Assembly (NCBI GenBank): GCA_050260355.1
Contig: JBLNBZ010000098.1
Location: 1 to 57,958 of the forward strand
Direction of reading: 5' to 3'
Source: CADEFX01 sp050260355
GTDB lineage: Bacteria; Pseudomonadota; Alphaproteobacteria; Rhizobiales; Hyphomicrobiaceae
DNA: 57,958 nt
The notes under the pieces are model-generated. The model was not told the origin of the DNA. It saw only the letters and a list, made by a program, of their open reading frames with translations, and did no database searches. Shown one piece after another: positions 47,160 to 55,641 of this stretch; position 1 is the first letter of the stretch; each line of letters begins with the position of its first letter. The position numbers and the translations under genes were made by a program.

Positions 47160-49604
47160 TCAAACATCGAGATTGGCGACGCTCAGCGCGTTGTCCTGGA
47201 TGAACTCGCGGCGCGGCTCGACGACATCGCCCATCAGTTTGGAGAAGATCTCGTCGGCCTCGTTCAGGTCTCCGAGCTTGACTTGCAGCAACGTCCTGCT
47301 CTCGCGATCGAGCGTCGTTTCCCAAAGCTGCTCCGGGTTCATCTCACCCAGCCCCTTGTAGCGCTGCAGCGAAATGCCCTTGCGACCTGCCTCGTAAACC
47401 GCATCGAGCAAAGACCGCGGGCCGAAGATCGGTACCTCGCCGTCCTTGCGCCGCAGAACGCCCTTGGTGGCATAGACCTCGCGCAGATGAGCGTTGCGCT
47501 CATTGAGACGCCTTGCATCGAGCGAGGCCAGCAACGCCCTGTCCAACGTCCGCAGCTCCGTGACGCCGCGCACATCGCGTTTGAAGGAGAAGCCGTCGTT
47601 GCCGAACCGGCCCTGCCAACCGCGCTCGGTCTCCTCCGCCATGACGTCGAGACGTTCCGCCACTTGCGCAGCGATGGCGTTTGCCGCCTCTGCCGACAGC
47701 AACAGCTTGGGATCGAACGCGCCGCCGATCGCCGCTTGCTCGACCACGAAGCGGGCGTAACGGGAATGGAGATCGTCGATGACCTTGACGATGCCGCGCG
47801 CCTGCTCGACCACGTCGCGCAGATCCTTTCCGGCACGCGTCTCGCCACTCCCCAGCGAGAACGTGCAGCCTTCGAGGCCCGAGTCGATCAGATAGTCCTC
47901 CAGCGCGCGCTGGTCCTTCAGATAGGTCTCACTCTTGCCCTTTGCCACTTTGTAGAGCGGAGGCTGCGCAATATAGAGGTGGCCCTTCTCCACGAGCTCC
48001 GGCATCTGCCGATAGAAGAACGTCAGCAACAGCGTGCGAATGTGGGCGCCGTCGACGTCGGCGTCCGTCATGATGATGATTTTGTGGTAGCGCAGCTTCG
48101 ACAGATCGAAGTCGTCGCGGCCGATGCCGGTCCCGAGCGCGGTGATCAGCGTCCCAATCTCCTGGCTCGACAGCATCTTGTCGAAGCGCGCACGCTCCAC
48201 ATTCAAGATCTTGCCGCGGATCGGCAGCACCGCCTGAAACTCGCGGTTGCGCCCCTGCTTGGCGGATCCGCCCGCGCTGTCACCTTCGACGATGAACATC
48301 TCGGTGTTGGCGGGATCGCGGTCCTGGCACTCCGCCAGCTTGCCCGGCAGAGAGTTGAGATCCAGCGCACCCTTGCGGCGCGTGAGCTCGCGCGCCTTGC
48401 GCGCAGCCTCGCGCGCAAGTGCGGCTTCGACGATCTTGGTGACGATGATCCGGCCTTCCTTGGGGTGCTCCTCGAACCAAGCCGCGAGCTGATCGCCGAC
48501 GATGCTCTCCACCACCGGCTTCACTTCCGAGGAAACGAGCTTGTCCTTGGTCTGGCTGGAGAATTTCGGGTCCGGAACCTTGACCGAGAGCACGCACGTC
48601 AGTCCCTCACGCGAGTCGTCGCCGGTCAGCGCCACCTTCTCCTTCTTGGCGATCCCGGACTCCTCCGCATACTTGTTGATGACGCGCGTCAGCGCCGCGC
48701 GGAAGCCCGCCAGATGCGTGCCACCGTCGCGCTGCGGAATGTTGTTGGTAAAGCAGAGCACGTGCTCGTGGTAGCTGTCGTTCCACCACAGCGCCACCTC
48801 GAGCGCAACGCCATCCTTCTCGCCGGTCAGCATGATCGGCTCCTCGAACAGAGCCGCCTTGGAACGGTCGATGAAGCGCACGAAGGCCGCAACGCCGCCC
48901 TCGTAGCGCATCTCCTCCGACTTCACGTCCGCATGCCGCTCGTCGCGCAGCACGATCTTGGCGCCGGAGTTGAGGAACGCCAGCTCGCGCAGCCGATGCT
49001 CGAGCGTCGGATAGTCGAAGTCGGTCATCGTGAAGGTGTTGGGGCTCGGCAGGAAGGAGACCTCGGTCCCGACCCGGCCATCGGCGTCGGCGACAACCTT
49101 CAGCGGCGCGACGGGAACGCCATCGCGAAACTCGATGAAATGCTCCTTGCCCTGCCGCCAGATGCGCGCCTTGAGCCAGGTGGAGAGCGCATTGACGACG
49201 GACACGCCAACGCCATGCAGGCCTCCCGAGACCTTGTAGGAGTTCTGGTCGAACTTGCCGCCGGCGTGCAGCTCGGTGAAGACGATCTCGGCGGCCGAGC
49301 GCTTCGGCGTTTGATCATCGTCCTCCTTGATGCCGGTGGGGATGCCGCGCCCGTTGTCGAAGACCGTGACGGAGCCATCCGCGTTCAGCGTGACGACGCA
49401 CTCGGACGCGTAGCCGGCGAGAATCTCGTCGATGGCATTGTCGACGACCTCGTAGACCATGTGGTGCAGGCCCGACCCGTCGTCGGTATCGCCGATGTAC
49501 ATGCCGGGGCGCTTGCGGACCGCATCCAGACCCTTCAGCATCTTGATCGAATCGGCGCCGTACTCCTCAACGCCGCCGTTCTTCCTGACCGGCAACCCGC
49601 TCAT
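47160..49604 (-). CDS. gyrB: DNA gyrase subunit B
   Basis: ATPase subunit of gyrase, which puts negative supercoils into DNA. Domain order: GHKL ATPase (~1-230) with VDNAIDEILAG and GGKFDQNSYKVSGGLHGVGVSVVNAL, transducer (~230-400), TOPRIM with FIVEGDSAGGSAKQGRNREFQAVLPIRGKILNVE and DADVDGAHIRTLLLTFF, and the C-terminal tail domain with RYKGLGEMNPEQLWETT. Start at MSGLPVRKNG, after AGGACA; the frame runs 29 codons upstream without family resemblance. 814 residues, typical for alphaproteobacteria. Part of the recF-gyrB order. Confidence 0.98.
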   Translation of the reverse strand: MSGLPVRKNGGVEEYGADSIKMLKGLDAVRKRPGMYIGDTDDGSGLHHMVYEVVDNAIDEILAGYASECVVTLNADGSVTVFDNGRGIPTGIKEDDDQTPKRSAAEIVFTELHAGGKFDQNSYKVSGGLHGVGVSVVNALSTWLKARIWRQGKEHFIEFRDGVPVAPLKVVADADGRVGTEVSFLPSPNTFTMTDFDYPTLEHRLRELAFLNSGAKIVLRDERHADVKSEEMRYEGGVAAFVRFIDRSKAALFEEPIMLTGEKDGVALEVALWWNDSYHEHVLCFTNNIPQRDGGTHLAGFRAALTRVINKYAEESGIAKKEKVALTGDDSREGLTCVLSVKVPDPKFSSQTKDKLVSSEVKPVVESIVGDQLAAWFEEHPKEGRIIVTKIVEAALAREAARKARELTRRKGALDLNSLPGKLAECQDRDPANTEMFIVEGDSAGGSAKQGRNREFQAVLPIRGKILNVERARFDKMLSSQEIGTLITALGTGIGRDDFDLSKLRYHKIIIMTDADVDGAHIRTLLLTFFYRQMPELVEKGHLYIAQPPLYKVAKGKSETYLKDQRALEDYLIDSGLEGCTFSLGSGETRAGKDLRDVVEQARGIVKVIDDLHSRYARFVVEQAAIGGAFDPKLLLSAEAANAIAAQVAERLDVMAEETERGWQGRFGNDGFSFKRDVRGVTELRTLDRALLASLDARRLNERNAHLREVYATKGVLRRKDGEVPIFGPRSLLDAVYEAGRKGISLQRYKGLGEMNPEQLWETTLDRESRTLLQVKLGDLNEADEIFSKLMGDVVEPRREFIQDNALSVANLDV

Positions 49605-49643
49605 GTCGATGTTGTCCTGAGACCCGCCAAAAATCGAGGTTTT

Positions 49644-49672
49644 TGTATAGCACAATATGGGGACGAAGGCGC
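49644..49672 (-). promoter_or_regulatory. Candidate extended -10 promoter of gyrB
   Basis: On the minus strand TGCTATACA matches the extended -10 form TGn-TATAAT with TATACA as its core, about 40 bases before the gyrB start codon. The -35 region is poor, which is normal for extended -10 promoters. Supercoiling-sensitive control of gyrB is known in general but cannot be seen here. Confidence 0.35.
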
Positions 49673-49702
49673 CTGAAATCCACGCCCCCAACGCCTCCGA
49701 CG

Positions 49703-49719
49703 AACAATATTTTATTGTT
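49703..49719. promoter_or_regulatory. AT-rich perfect inverted repeat between recF and gyrB
   Basis: AACAATA and TATTGTT form a perfect 7-bp inverted repeat with a 3-base spacer in GC-rich surroundings. It lies 98-115 bp upstream of the gyrB start and just after the recF stop, so it could be a repressor or activator site for gyrB. The stem is too weak and lacks a T run to be a good terminator. Confidence 0.35.
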
Positions 49720-49732
49720 TCAAATCAATCGC

Positions 49733-50902
49733 CTAGACTGGAGCCGGTCCAACCGTCTGCGCAGATGCCGCAGTGCCGGAAGACAGGTCTCCAACCGGGA
49801 CGAATTGAGCATCGTTCAAAAGGGCTGCAAAGGGCTGGCGATCAGTACCCGTCATCCACGCCTGACTGCCCAGCTCCACCAGCTCGGCAAACAGGCCCGC
49901 GCGCCGGCGCTCGTCCAGGTGGGCCGCAATCTCGTCGAGCAGCAGGATCGGCGCGACACCCGCCCGCCGCTGCTTGACGAGCTCGGCGTGCGCCAGCACC
50001 AGCCCGACCAGCAGCGCCTTCTGCTCTCCGGTCGAGCACACATGCGCGGGCATCGACTTCGGCCCGTGCATGACGACGAAATCGCTCCGGTGCGGCCCCT
50101 CCAGCGTGCGACCCGCGGCCCGGTCCCGCTCGCGCCCCGCGCGCAGCACCTCGATGTAGGCGTCCTCCACATCGATTGCCGCGCGGTGCGCCAAGTCACG
50201 CTCCAGTGCTCCCTCCAGACCAATCTCGGCCCATGGGAACGAGGACTGTGCCGATCGCACGCGACGCTCCTCGATCATCGCGCGCAAACCCGCAACGGCC
50301 TCGGCGCGCGCCGCAGCGACAGCCACACCGGCCTCGGCCATGATCTTCTCTAGTCCTTCGAAGCGCGCGTGCTCGACAACGCCGTCCTCGAGCAGGCGAT
50401 TGCGCTGGCGCATGGCGCGCTCGAAGTGGCCCACTCTGACGCGATAACCAGGGTCGAAGCACAGGATGAGCCGATCGAGGAAACGGCGGCGCTCCGAGGC
50501 GGGCCCGGTGAACAGGCCATCCATCGATGGCGTCAGCCAAACAACCTCGAGCAGATCGGCGAGCGCTCCAGACCCGGTCTGGTCTTCGCCGTTGATGCGC
50601 ACGATACGGCCGGAGCGATCGCTGGCGGCTGACGGGGAGATCCCGGTCCCCACCTCGAGACGCCCGTCCGGCGTGTGGACGCTCGCGGCGACGGCCCATG
50701 CTCCATTGCCTTCGGTCCGTGCAATCTCGGGATACGGCGCGCGCCGCAGGCCCTGGCCCGGCGCCAGCAGCGAGACCGCCTCCAGGATATTGGTCTTGCC
50801 GGCTCCGTTGGCTCCGGTCAGCACGACCGGCCGCCGATCGAGCCGCAAATCGAGGCTGCGGTGATTGCGGAAATCCGTAAGCGCCAGACGTTCGATCCAC
50901 AT
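49733..50902 (-). CDS. recF: DNA replication and repair protein RecF
   Basis: Loads RecA at gaps, with RecO and RecR, in recombinational repair and replication restart. Seen: Walker A GANGAGKTN (30-38), an SMC-like middle, and the C-terminal signature LLLDEIAAHLDERRRAGLFAEL (Walker B and D-loop). The ATG at MWIERLAL is taken; a TTG three codons earlier is possible. 389 residues, normal. Order dnaA-dnaN-recF-gyrB on one strand is the classic cluster. A gap of 82 bp separates it from dnaN. Confidence 0.96.
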   Translation of the reverse strand: MWIERLALTDFRNHRSLDLRLDRRPVVLTGANGAGKTNILEAVSLLAPGQGLRRAPYPEIARTEGNGAWAVAASVHTPDGRLEVGTGISPSAASDRSGRIVRINGEDQTGSGALADLLEVVWLTPSMDGLFTGPASERRRFLDRLILCFDPGYRVRVGHFERAMRQRNRLLEDGVVEHARFEGLEKIMAEAGVAVAAARAEAVAGLRAMIEERRVRSAQSSFPWAEIGLEGALERDLAHRAAIDVEDAYIEVLRAGRERDRAAGRTLEGPHRSDFVVMHGPKSMPAHVCSTGEQKALLVGLVLAHAELVKQRRAGVAPILLLDEIAAHLDERRRAGLFAELVELGSQAWMTGTDRQPFAALLNDAQFVPVGDLSSGTAASAQTVGPAPV

Positions 50903-50984
50903 CGTCAGCAAACCTGCCGCAGCGGTTGGTGCTTCTCGCGCATCCGGACCGGAACGTCTCGGCAGGGGTCTGACAGGGGCCGTG

Positions 50985-52103
50985 TCAGACGCGCATCGGC
51001 ATCAGCACGTACAGCGCACTGTCGTCGCCCACATCCTTCACCATGGTCGGTGAGCCGGGATCCGCGAGCATGAGCTGCAGATTGTCGCCCTCGATCTGGC
51101 TCGAGATATCGAGCAGGTAGCGGGCATTGAATCCGATCTCGAGTGGCGGCGACTGGTAGTCCACCGCGAGCTCCTCGACTGCGCTCCCGCCCTCCGGATT
51201 GTTGACCGACAGGGTCAGTTTGTCGGACGTGATGTTGAGCTTCACCGCGCGGCCGCGCTCGCTAGCGATGGTCGAGACCCGGTCGACCGCACCCATGAAC
51301 TGGGCATTCGACACCTTCATGGCCTTGTCGTTGGACTGGGGAATCACTCGGCCATAATCGGGGAACGTCCCGTCGATGAGCTTCGAGGTCAGCGCAATGG
51401 GCCCGATCTCGAACCTCACCTTTGCAGCGGAGACGCCGATTTTCACCGGCGCGGTCGTGTCCTCGGTCAACCGGTGCAGCTCGTGCACGGTCTTGCGCGG
51501 AATGATGATCCCGGCCATGCCGTCCGCGCCCTTGGGCCGCTCCAGATCGACCTGTGCCAGCCTGTGCCCGTCCGTCGCGACGGCCCGCAGCGTCGACTGC
51601 TTGCCGCGTGTCGCCGTGTGCAAATAGATGCCATTGAGATAGTAGCGCGTCTCTTCCGTCGAGATCGCGAACCGCGTCTTGTCGATCAGCTTCTTGAGCT
51701 CGGCGGCCTCCACATGGAACGTGTGCGTCATCTCGCCGGCGGCCAGGTCGGGAAAGTCGTCGGCCGCCAGCGTCTGCAGCGAGAAGCGAGACTGACCGGC
51801 TGCAAGGGTCAGACGCTCCCGCTCGGCCTCTCGACTGATGTCGATCTCCGCGCCATCCGGAAGCTTGCGGACGATGTCGTGAAGCATATGCGCCGGCACG
51901 GTGACCGCGCCGGGCGTTGCAACCTCGGCCGAGACCTGCTCGACCACCTCACGCTCGAGGTCGGTTGCTTTGAGCTCGAGCACCTGACCTGTCGCGCGCA
52001 GCAGGACGTTGGACAGGATCGGGATTGTGGTGCGGCGCTCGACGACGCTCGTCACATGGCCAAGGGCCCGCAAGAGCTCGCTACGTTCGATCACCAGCTT
52101 CAT
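50985..52103 (-). CDS. dnaN: DNA polymerase III beta subunit (sliding clamp)
   Basis: Ring-shaped clamp that holds the polymerase on DNA. The three repeated clamp domains are recognisable: MKLVIERSELLRALGHVTSVVERRTTIPILSNVLL (1), MTHTFHVEAAELKKLIDKTRFAISTEETRYYLNGIYL (2) and SNAQFMGAVDRVSTIASERGRAVKLNI with the end YVLMPMRV (3), the latter helping bind partner peptides. Start at MKLVIERS; frame is open 8 codons further. 372 residues, exact for the family. It is 276 bp downstream of dnaA with a dnaA terminator between, so it likely has its own promoter. Confidence 0.98.
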   Translation of the reverse strand: MKLVIERSELLRALGHVTSVVERRTTIPILSNVLLRATGQVLELKATDLEREVVEQVSAEVATPGAVTVPAHMLHDIVRKLPDGAEIDISREAERERLTLAAGQSRFSLQTLAADDFPDLAAGEMTHTFHVEAAELKKLIDKTRFAISTEETRYYLNGIYLHTATRGKQSTLRAVATDGHRLAQVDLERPKGADGMAGIIIPRKTVHELHRLTEDTTAPVKIGVSAAKVRFEIGPIALTSKLIDGTFPDYGRVIPQSNDKAMKVSNAQFMGAVDRVSTIASERGRAVKLNITSDKLTLSVNNPEGGSAVEELAVDYQSPPLEIGFNARYLLDISSQIEGDNLQLMLADPGSPTMVKDVGDDSALYVLMPMRV

Positions 52104-52297
52104 GACGAATGCCTCGGTGTAGCACATCCAGGCCCGAGACCTGCCGCCGGTTCGGGCACTGGGGCCGCGTCAGACGCCTGGTGAGGTCAACGCGCGAACC
52201 ACCGGATCTCTCGGGGAATCGTTGTCGCTCGAACTTGGCCTGGGATCGGCCGATTTGCAAGGGGCTCGGCATCCTCCTTAGCGCGCTGGAATGCACG

Positions 52298-52328
52298 AAA
52301 GCCGGGCATGTGTTTCATCATGCCCGGC
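52298..52328 (-). terminator. Hairpin terminator downstream of dnaA
   Basis: On the minus strand GCCGGGCATG and CATGCCCGGC pair as a perfect 10-bp stem around an 8-base loop, and TTTCG follows. The short T run makes it a weak intrinsic terminator. It lies 51 bp after the dnaA stop and would separate dnaA from dnaN transcription. Confidence 0.65.
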
Positions 52329-52378
52329 CCCGCGGCATTGAAGCAACGGGCCGCTCACCGCGGTCCTGGCCCAAGGCC

Positions 52379-53941
52379 TCAGTGGCTGAGCTGCTTCTTC
52401 AGGTCCTCGATCTCATCCTTGAGGCGCGTGTTGCCGGTGAGCTCGCCCTCGATCTTGCGAATGGCGTGCAGCACCGTGGTGTGATCGCGATTGCCGAACC
52501 GGCGGCCGATCTCCGGCAGCGATCGCTGCGTGAGCTGCTTGGCCAGATACATGCCGATTTGCCGCGGCCAGACCACCGACCGATGACGCCGCTGCGAAAG
52601 GATGTCGCCCTTGGAGACGCCATAGTGGCGCGAGATCACGCGCAGGATGTCCTCGATCTTGATGCGCCGAGGCTCGACCCCGGACACGAGATCGCGAATC
52701 GCCGTCTCCACGATGTCGGCCGTGATGGGCGTACGCATGTACTGCCAGATCGCGTAAAGCCGCGTCACTACCCCCTCGAGCTCGCGACCGCTCTCGGTCA
52801 GGCGCTCCGCGAGCAGCGCTATCGCCTCCTCGGGAATATTGAAGGAGGCATCGACAGCGCGCTTCTCCTGCAGCCTGCGCTCCAGGATCTTGTGGCGGAG
52901 GTCGTAGTCGGGCGCACCCATCTCCGTGACAAGCCCGCGCGCCAGCCGCGACCGCATACGGTCGTTGAGGCGGGCGAGCTGCGCCGGAGGACGTGCCGAG
53001 GCGACCACGAGCTGACGACCGCCATCGAGCAGAGCGTTGATGATGTGGTCGAACTCGAGCTCTGTCTTCTCGCCGTGCATGAACTCGAGATCGTCGATCA
53101 GAAGCATGTCGATCGAGCGGAACCGATCCTTGAAGCCCATGGCGTCTTGTGACTTCAGGGCCTCCACGAACTGGAAGCGGAAGCGCTCGGCGGTGAGATA
53201 GAGAACCTGCGCATGCGGGCTGCGCCGCCGCACTTCCCAGGCGATGGCGTGGAGCAGGTGCGTCTTGCCGTGACCGACCGCGGAGTGAATATAGAGCGGA
53301 TTGAAGCCGCGCTCGTCGGCAAAGACCGTTTCAGCGACCTGCGTCGCGCCTGCATGCGCCATGCGGTTGGAGGCGCCGACCATGAAGCTGTCGAACGTGT
53401 AGCGAGGGTCCAGCGGCGAGCCTTCGAGGCCGTTGACCTGCAGGCGGGCGCCCACCGGCTGCGGCTGCATGGGAAGCCGCGCCATCATCGGGCGGCGAGC
53501 CTCGCCGACGGAATGAGACTGCCGGCTCACGGAAGCATCCTGCGATCCGCCGGCTTGCGGCGCTGCCGCCGCCGCCGGGCGCACAGATGTGCCGCCGGGG
53601 TGGCGCTGGATGACCTCGACCCGCTCGACGCCGTCGAACTCAAGCGCACAGCAGGACAGCAGTGCATCCGAGTAGTGCGTCTGGATCCAGGTCTTCAAAA
53701 ATTTCACCGGAACCGAGACCTTGAGCACCTTGCCGTCGAAGCTTTGAAACTCCAGGGAATTGAACCAGCTCGAATAGACGTCCTCACCGAGCCTGGCCTT
53801 CAGAGTGGCTCGAACCCGTCCACCGCGGGCGTTGATGTCGGAGACCTCCTTGGGTCCCTCGTGCTCGCGCGCCCCCGTTTCCTCTCGAACGTCCTCCAGA
53901 ACTTCCGGTTGGCCGCCTTCGAAGTCTTTCCTGTCAACCAT
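52379..53941 (-). CDS. dnaA: Chromosomal replication initiator protein DnaA
   Basis: AAA+ protein that opens the origin. Domains: I (~25-105) with SWFNSLEFQSFDGKVLKVSVPVKFLKTWI, a Gln/Ala/Pro-rich linker II (~110-165), the AAA+ domain III with FMVGASNRMA, Walker A region AVGHGKTHLLHA (~215-226) and Walker B MLLIDDLEFM, and domain IV with YLAKQLTQRSLPEIGRRFGNRDHTTVLHAI, the box-binding helix-turn-helix. The first Gly of the P-loop is Ser here (HSAVGHGKT), an unusual variation; GKT is intact. Length 520. The rhodanese gene is 104 bp upstream on the same strand and could share its transcript. Confidence 0.97.
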   Translation of the reverse strand: MVDRKDFEGGQPEVLEDVREETGAREHEGPKEVSDINARGGRVRATLKARLGEDVYSSWFNSLEFQSFDGKVLKVSVPVKFLKTWIQTHYSDALLSCCALEFDGVERVEVIQRHPGGTSVRPAAAAAPQAGGSQDASVSRQSHSVGEARRPMMARLPMQPQPVGARLQVNGLEGSPLDPRYTFDSFMVGASNRMAHAGATQVAETVFADERGFNPLYIHSAVGHGKTHLLHAIAWEVRRRSPHAQVLYLTAERFRFQFVEALKSQDAMGFKDRFRSIDMLLIDDLEFMHGEKTELEFDHIINALLDGGRQLVVASARPPAQLARLNDRMRSRLARGLVTEMGAPDYDLRHKILERRLQEKRAVDASFNIPEEAIALLAERLTESGRELEGVVTRLYAIWQYMRTPITADIVETAIRDLVSGVEPRRIKIEDILRVISRHYGVSKGDILSQRRHRSVVWPRQIGMYLAKQLTQRSLPEIGRRFGNRDHTTVLHAIRKIEGELTGNTRLKDEIEDLKKQLSH

Positions 53942-54045
53942 TTGAACCCCCGCACTTCGACCTCAAACGTCGTCTCGTTTTGCGCCCTCCCGCCGTCGCT
54001 TCTTGTTTGCCGCGTGCGACGAACTGGAGGACCGCGCCCCCTGAA

Positions 54046-54489
54046 CTAGCCTTGGGACCAGGGCAGTCCCGCCGCCTTCCAACCGGCAACGCCGCCGCGA
54101 TGCCGGGTCTTCGGGTCGAGGGGTCCTTCAAACCCCTCGGCCACGTTGTGACACTTGCGGTAGCCCGCCGCGGCCGCCGCCTGTGCCGCCATCCTGCTGC
54201 GCGCCCCGGAGCGGCAGATGAAGAACACCTCCGTGTCCTGATCCGCGCCGAGCTGCCGGAGCTGCGCGCTCAATTCCTCGACGAAGGCGCCATTGGGGCG
54301 GCCGTCGGGAAACGTCTGCCACTCGATGAGAACGGGCCGCCTGCCGATTTCATCCAAATTCGGCAGCCCGACAAAGGACCATTCTGCTCGTGTCCGCACA
54401 TCGACCAGAACCGCCGTCGGGTCAGCCGCGAGGCGTGCCCACACCGCCTTCACCGGCACGTCATCGACGCTACCACCGGACGCCGCCAC
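54046..54489 (-). CDS. Rhodanese-like sulfurtransferase domain protein
   Basis: Single-domain rhodanese. The catalytic loop ICRSGARSRMA holds Cys92 with the C-R-S-G-A-R-S arrangement of the family, and the N-terminal signature VLVDVRTRAEWSFVGLPNL is present. The GTG start is preceded by TAGGAGAAGG at good distance, and gives 147 residues. It sits between rpsT and dnaA, where most Hyphomicrobiales have dnaA directly after rpsT. The likely role is sulfur transfer or detoxification; the partner is unknown. Confidence 0.93.
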   Translation of the reverse strand: MAASGGSVDDVPVKAVWARLAADPTAVLVDVRTRAEWSFVGLPNLDEIGRRPVLIEWQTFPDGRPNGAFVEELSAQLRQLGADQDTEVFFICRSGARSRMAAQAAAAAGYRKCHNVAEGFEGPLDPKTRHRGGVAGWKAAGLPWSQG

Positions 54490-55104
54490 AAACCTTCTCC
54501 TACGGAAACACACCCACCACCGCTGCCGAAGGAGAACGTCCCTCAGCAACTCGCAATGCAAAATGGCGTCTGCCGGCACAACGACCAGCGACTCGCCTAC
54601 GCAATACTGTTGAGACCTTGGAACCCGAGCCCTACAAACCGCCCTCGGCTCGGGCGAACTCACCCGCAACTCCGGCGGAACGGGTCCCTATCCGTCCGCC
54701 ATCTGTTAACAACATTTTAACCGATAACCCAGGCGCCGCAAGTGTGACGTTCCTCGTCGATCCTTGCTGCGCGAGCGCTCCGCGATTTGACCCGGAAGTC
54801 GCAACGCCGATCGCACCGCGCGACGAAAGCGCTTGAAGTAGCAATCGGAATCCCTGATGCCCGGCACAGCTTCGCGGCCTGACGACGGCCGCGAAGGACG
54901 ACGAGTTTGAATCCAGTTCATGATTGCGCTGGGACTCGCTTTTCGCGCAGAAGGCTCGTCTCAGAAGCCGGGCACCGCCGAAAGAGTCTGATGCTTGAGG
55001 CGCTTGCGCGGACTCGCAGGCGGCGGCAGCGAACGGGCGATTGTGGCGCCGATGCAACAAGTCGGGCGCATCCGGGATCGCGCAGGCGAACCCCCGTACC
55101 AGGC
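54490..55104. other. 615-bp non-coding region between rpsT and the rhodanese/dnaA genes
   Basis: No credible gene on either strand. It should carry the promoter(s) for the rhodanese and dnaA genes and perhaps origin elements. The distinctive feature is an AT-rich patch near 54704-54730 (with the CtrA-like site) in otherwise GC-rich DNA. No DnaA box matching TTATnCACA was found by eye here, nor in the dnaA-dnaN gap, so an origin is not established. Confidence 0.5.
54706..54721. promoter_or_regulatory. CtrA-type binding site (TTAA-N7-TTAAC)
   Basis: An exact match to the CtrA consensus TTAA-N7-TTAA followed by C, within the AT-rich patch 217 bp upstream of the rhodanese start and 765 bp before dnaA. 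CtrA is the alphaproteobacterial cell-cycle regulator and represses origin firing in Caulobacter. Eight fixed A/T positions rarely occur by chance in such GC-rich DNA. No binding data can be seen from the sequence. Confidence 0.6.
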
Positions 55105-55371
55105 TCAGGCTGACATGGCCCTGACGCGCGCGGTCAGTCGCGATACTTTCCGCGAGGCGGCGTTCTTGTGAATGATGCCCTTTTGTGCGGTCCGCATCAG
55201 AACCGGCTCGGCGGCCTTCAGAGCTGCCTCGGCAGCACTTCTGTTGCCCGACGCGATTGCCTCTTCGACGCCGCGTACCGTCGTCTTCAGGCGCGAGTGC
55301 CGCGCCTTGTTGATCTCGGTACGGCGCAGCGCCTTGCGCGCTGCCTTCTTGGCCGAGGCGGTATTGGCCAT
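55105..55371 (-). CDS. rpsT: 30S ribosomal protein S20
   Basis: Binds 16S rRNA early in small-subunit assembly. The 88-residue sequence is the standard S20: ANTASAKKAARKALRRTEINKARHSRLKTTVRGVEEAIASGN at the start and AAEPVLMRTAQKGIIHKNAASRKVSRLTARV near the end, with helices and many Lys/Arg. ATG preceded by AAGGAG. A strong promoter lies about 130 bp upstream. It precedes dnaA in the usual way, with the rhodanese gene interposed. Confidence 0.98.
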   Translation of the reverse strand: MANTASAKKAARKALRRTEINKARHSRLKTTVRGVEEAIASGNRSAAEAALKAAEPVLMRTAQKGIIHKNAASRKVSRLTARVRAMSA

Positions 55372-55500
55372 TGCTTGCTCCTTGCTGGTGTCCTGATCTC
55401 GCTGACGGGTCTTGCTCGGCACGCGTCGAGCCGGCGTGAGGCCCCTCAAATACACGCACCGCCCGAGGGATTGGCCCCCAGGCGGCTTTCTGTGAGCCCT

Positions 55501-55529
55501 GATATATCGGCAGGCGCTAATGAGGTCAA
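55501..55529 (-). promoter_or_regulatory. RpoD-type promoter of rpsT
   Basis: On the minus strand TTGACC and TATATC are separated by exactly 17 bases, a good match to the housekeeping consensus. Predicted transcription start is about 123 bases before the rpsT start codon, leaving room for a leader. This is the best RpoD-type promoter found in the window. Confidence 0.7.
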
Positions 55530-55641
55530 CGGAGGTCCGGGTCCCGCCGGATACTGTCCGCGGGCCGTTGCGAATCCGGAAAGTCCATCTAATCTCCGCG
55601 GTCCGGGCGGGGCCGGCGCCGCCGGCAGCAGGGGGATACGG

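Noticed and set aside
47148..49676. Very long plus-strand open frame across gyrB
   Set aside because: It is a shadow of gyrB: GC-rich codon bias keeps the opposite frame open, the frame has no recognised domain, and the gyrB family motifs are all on the minus strand.
52104..52378. Replication origin between dnaA and dnaN
   Set aside because: No DnaA boxes matching TTATnCACA were found; the only clear structure is the dnaA terminator hairpin.
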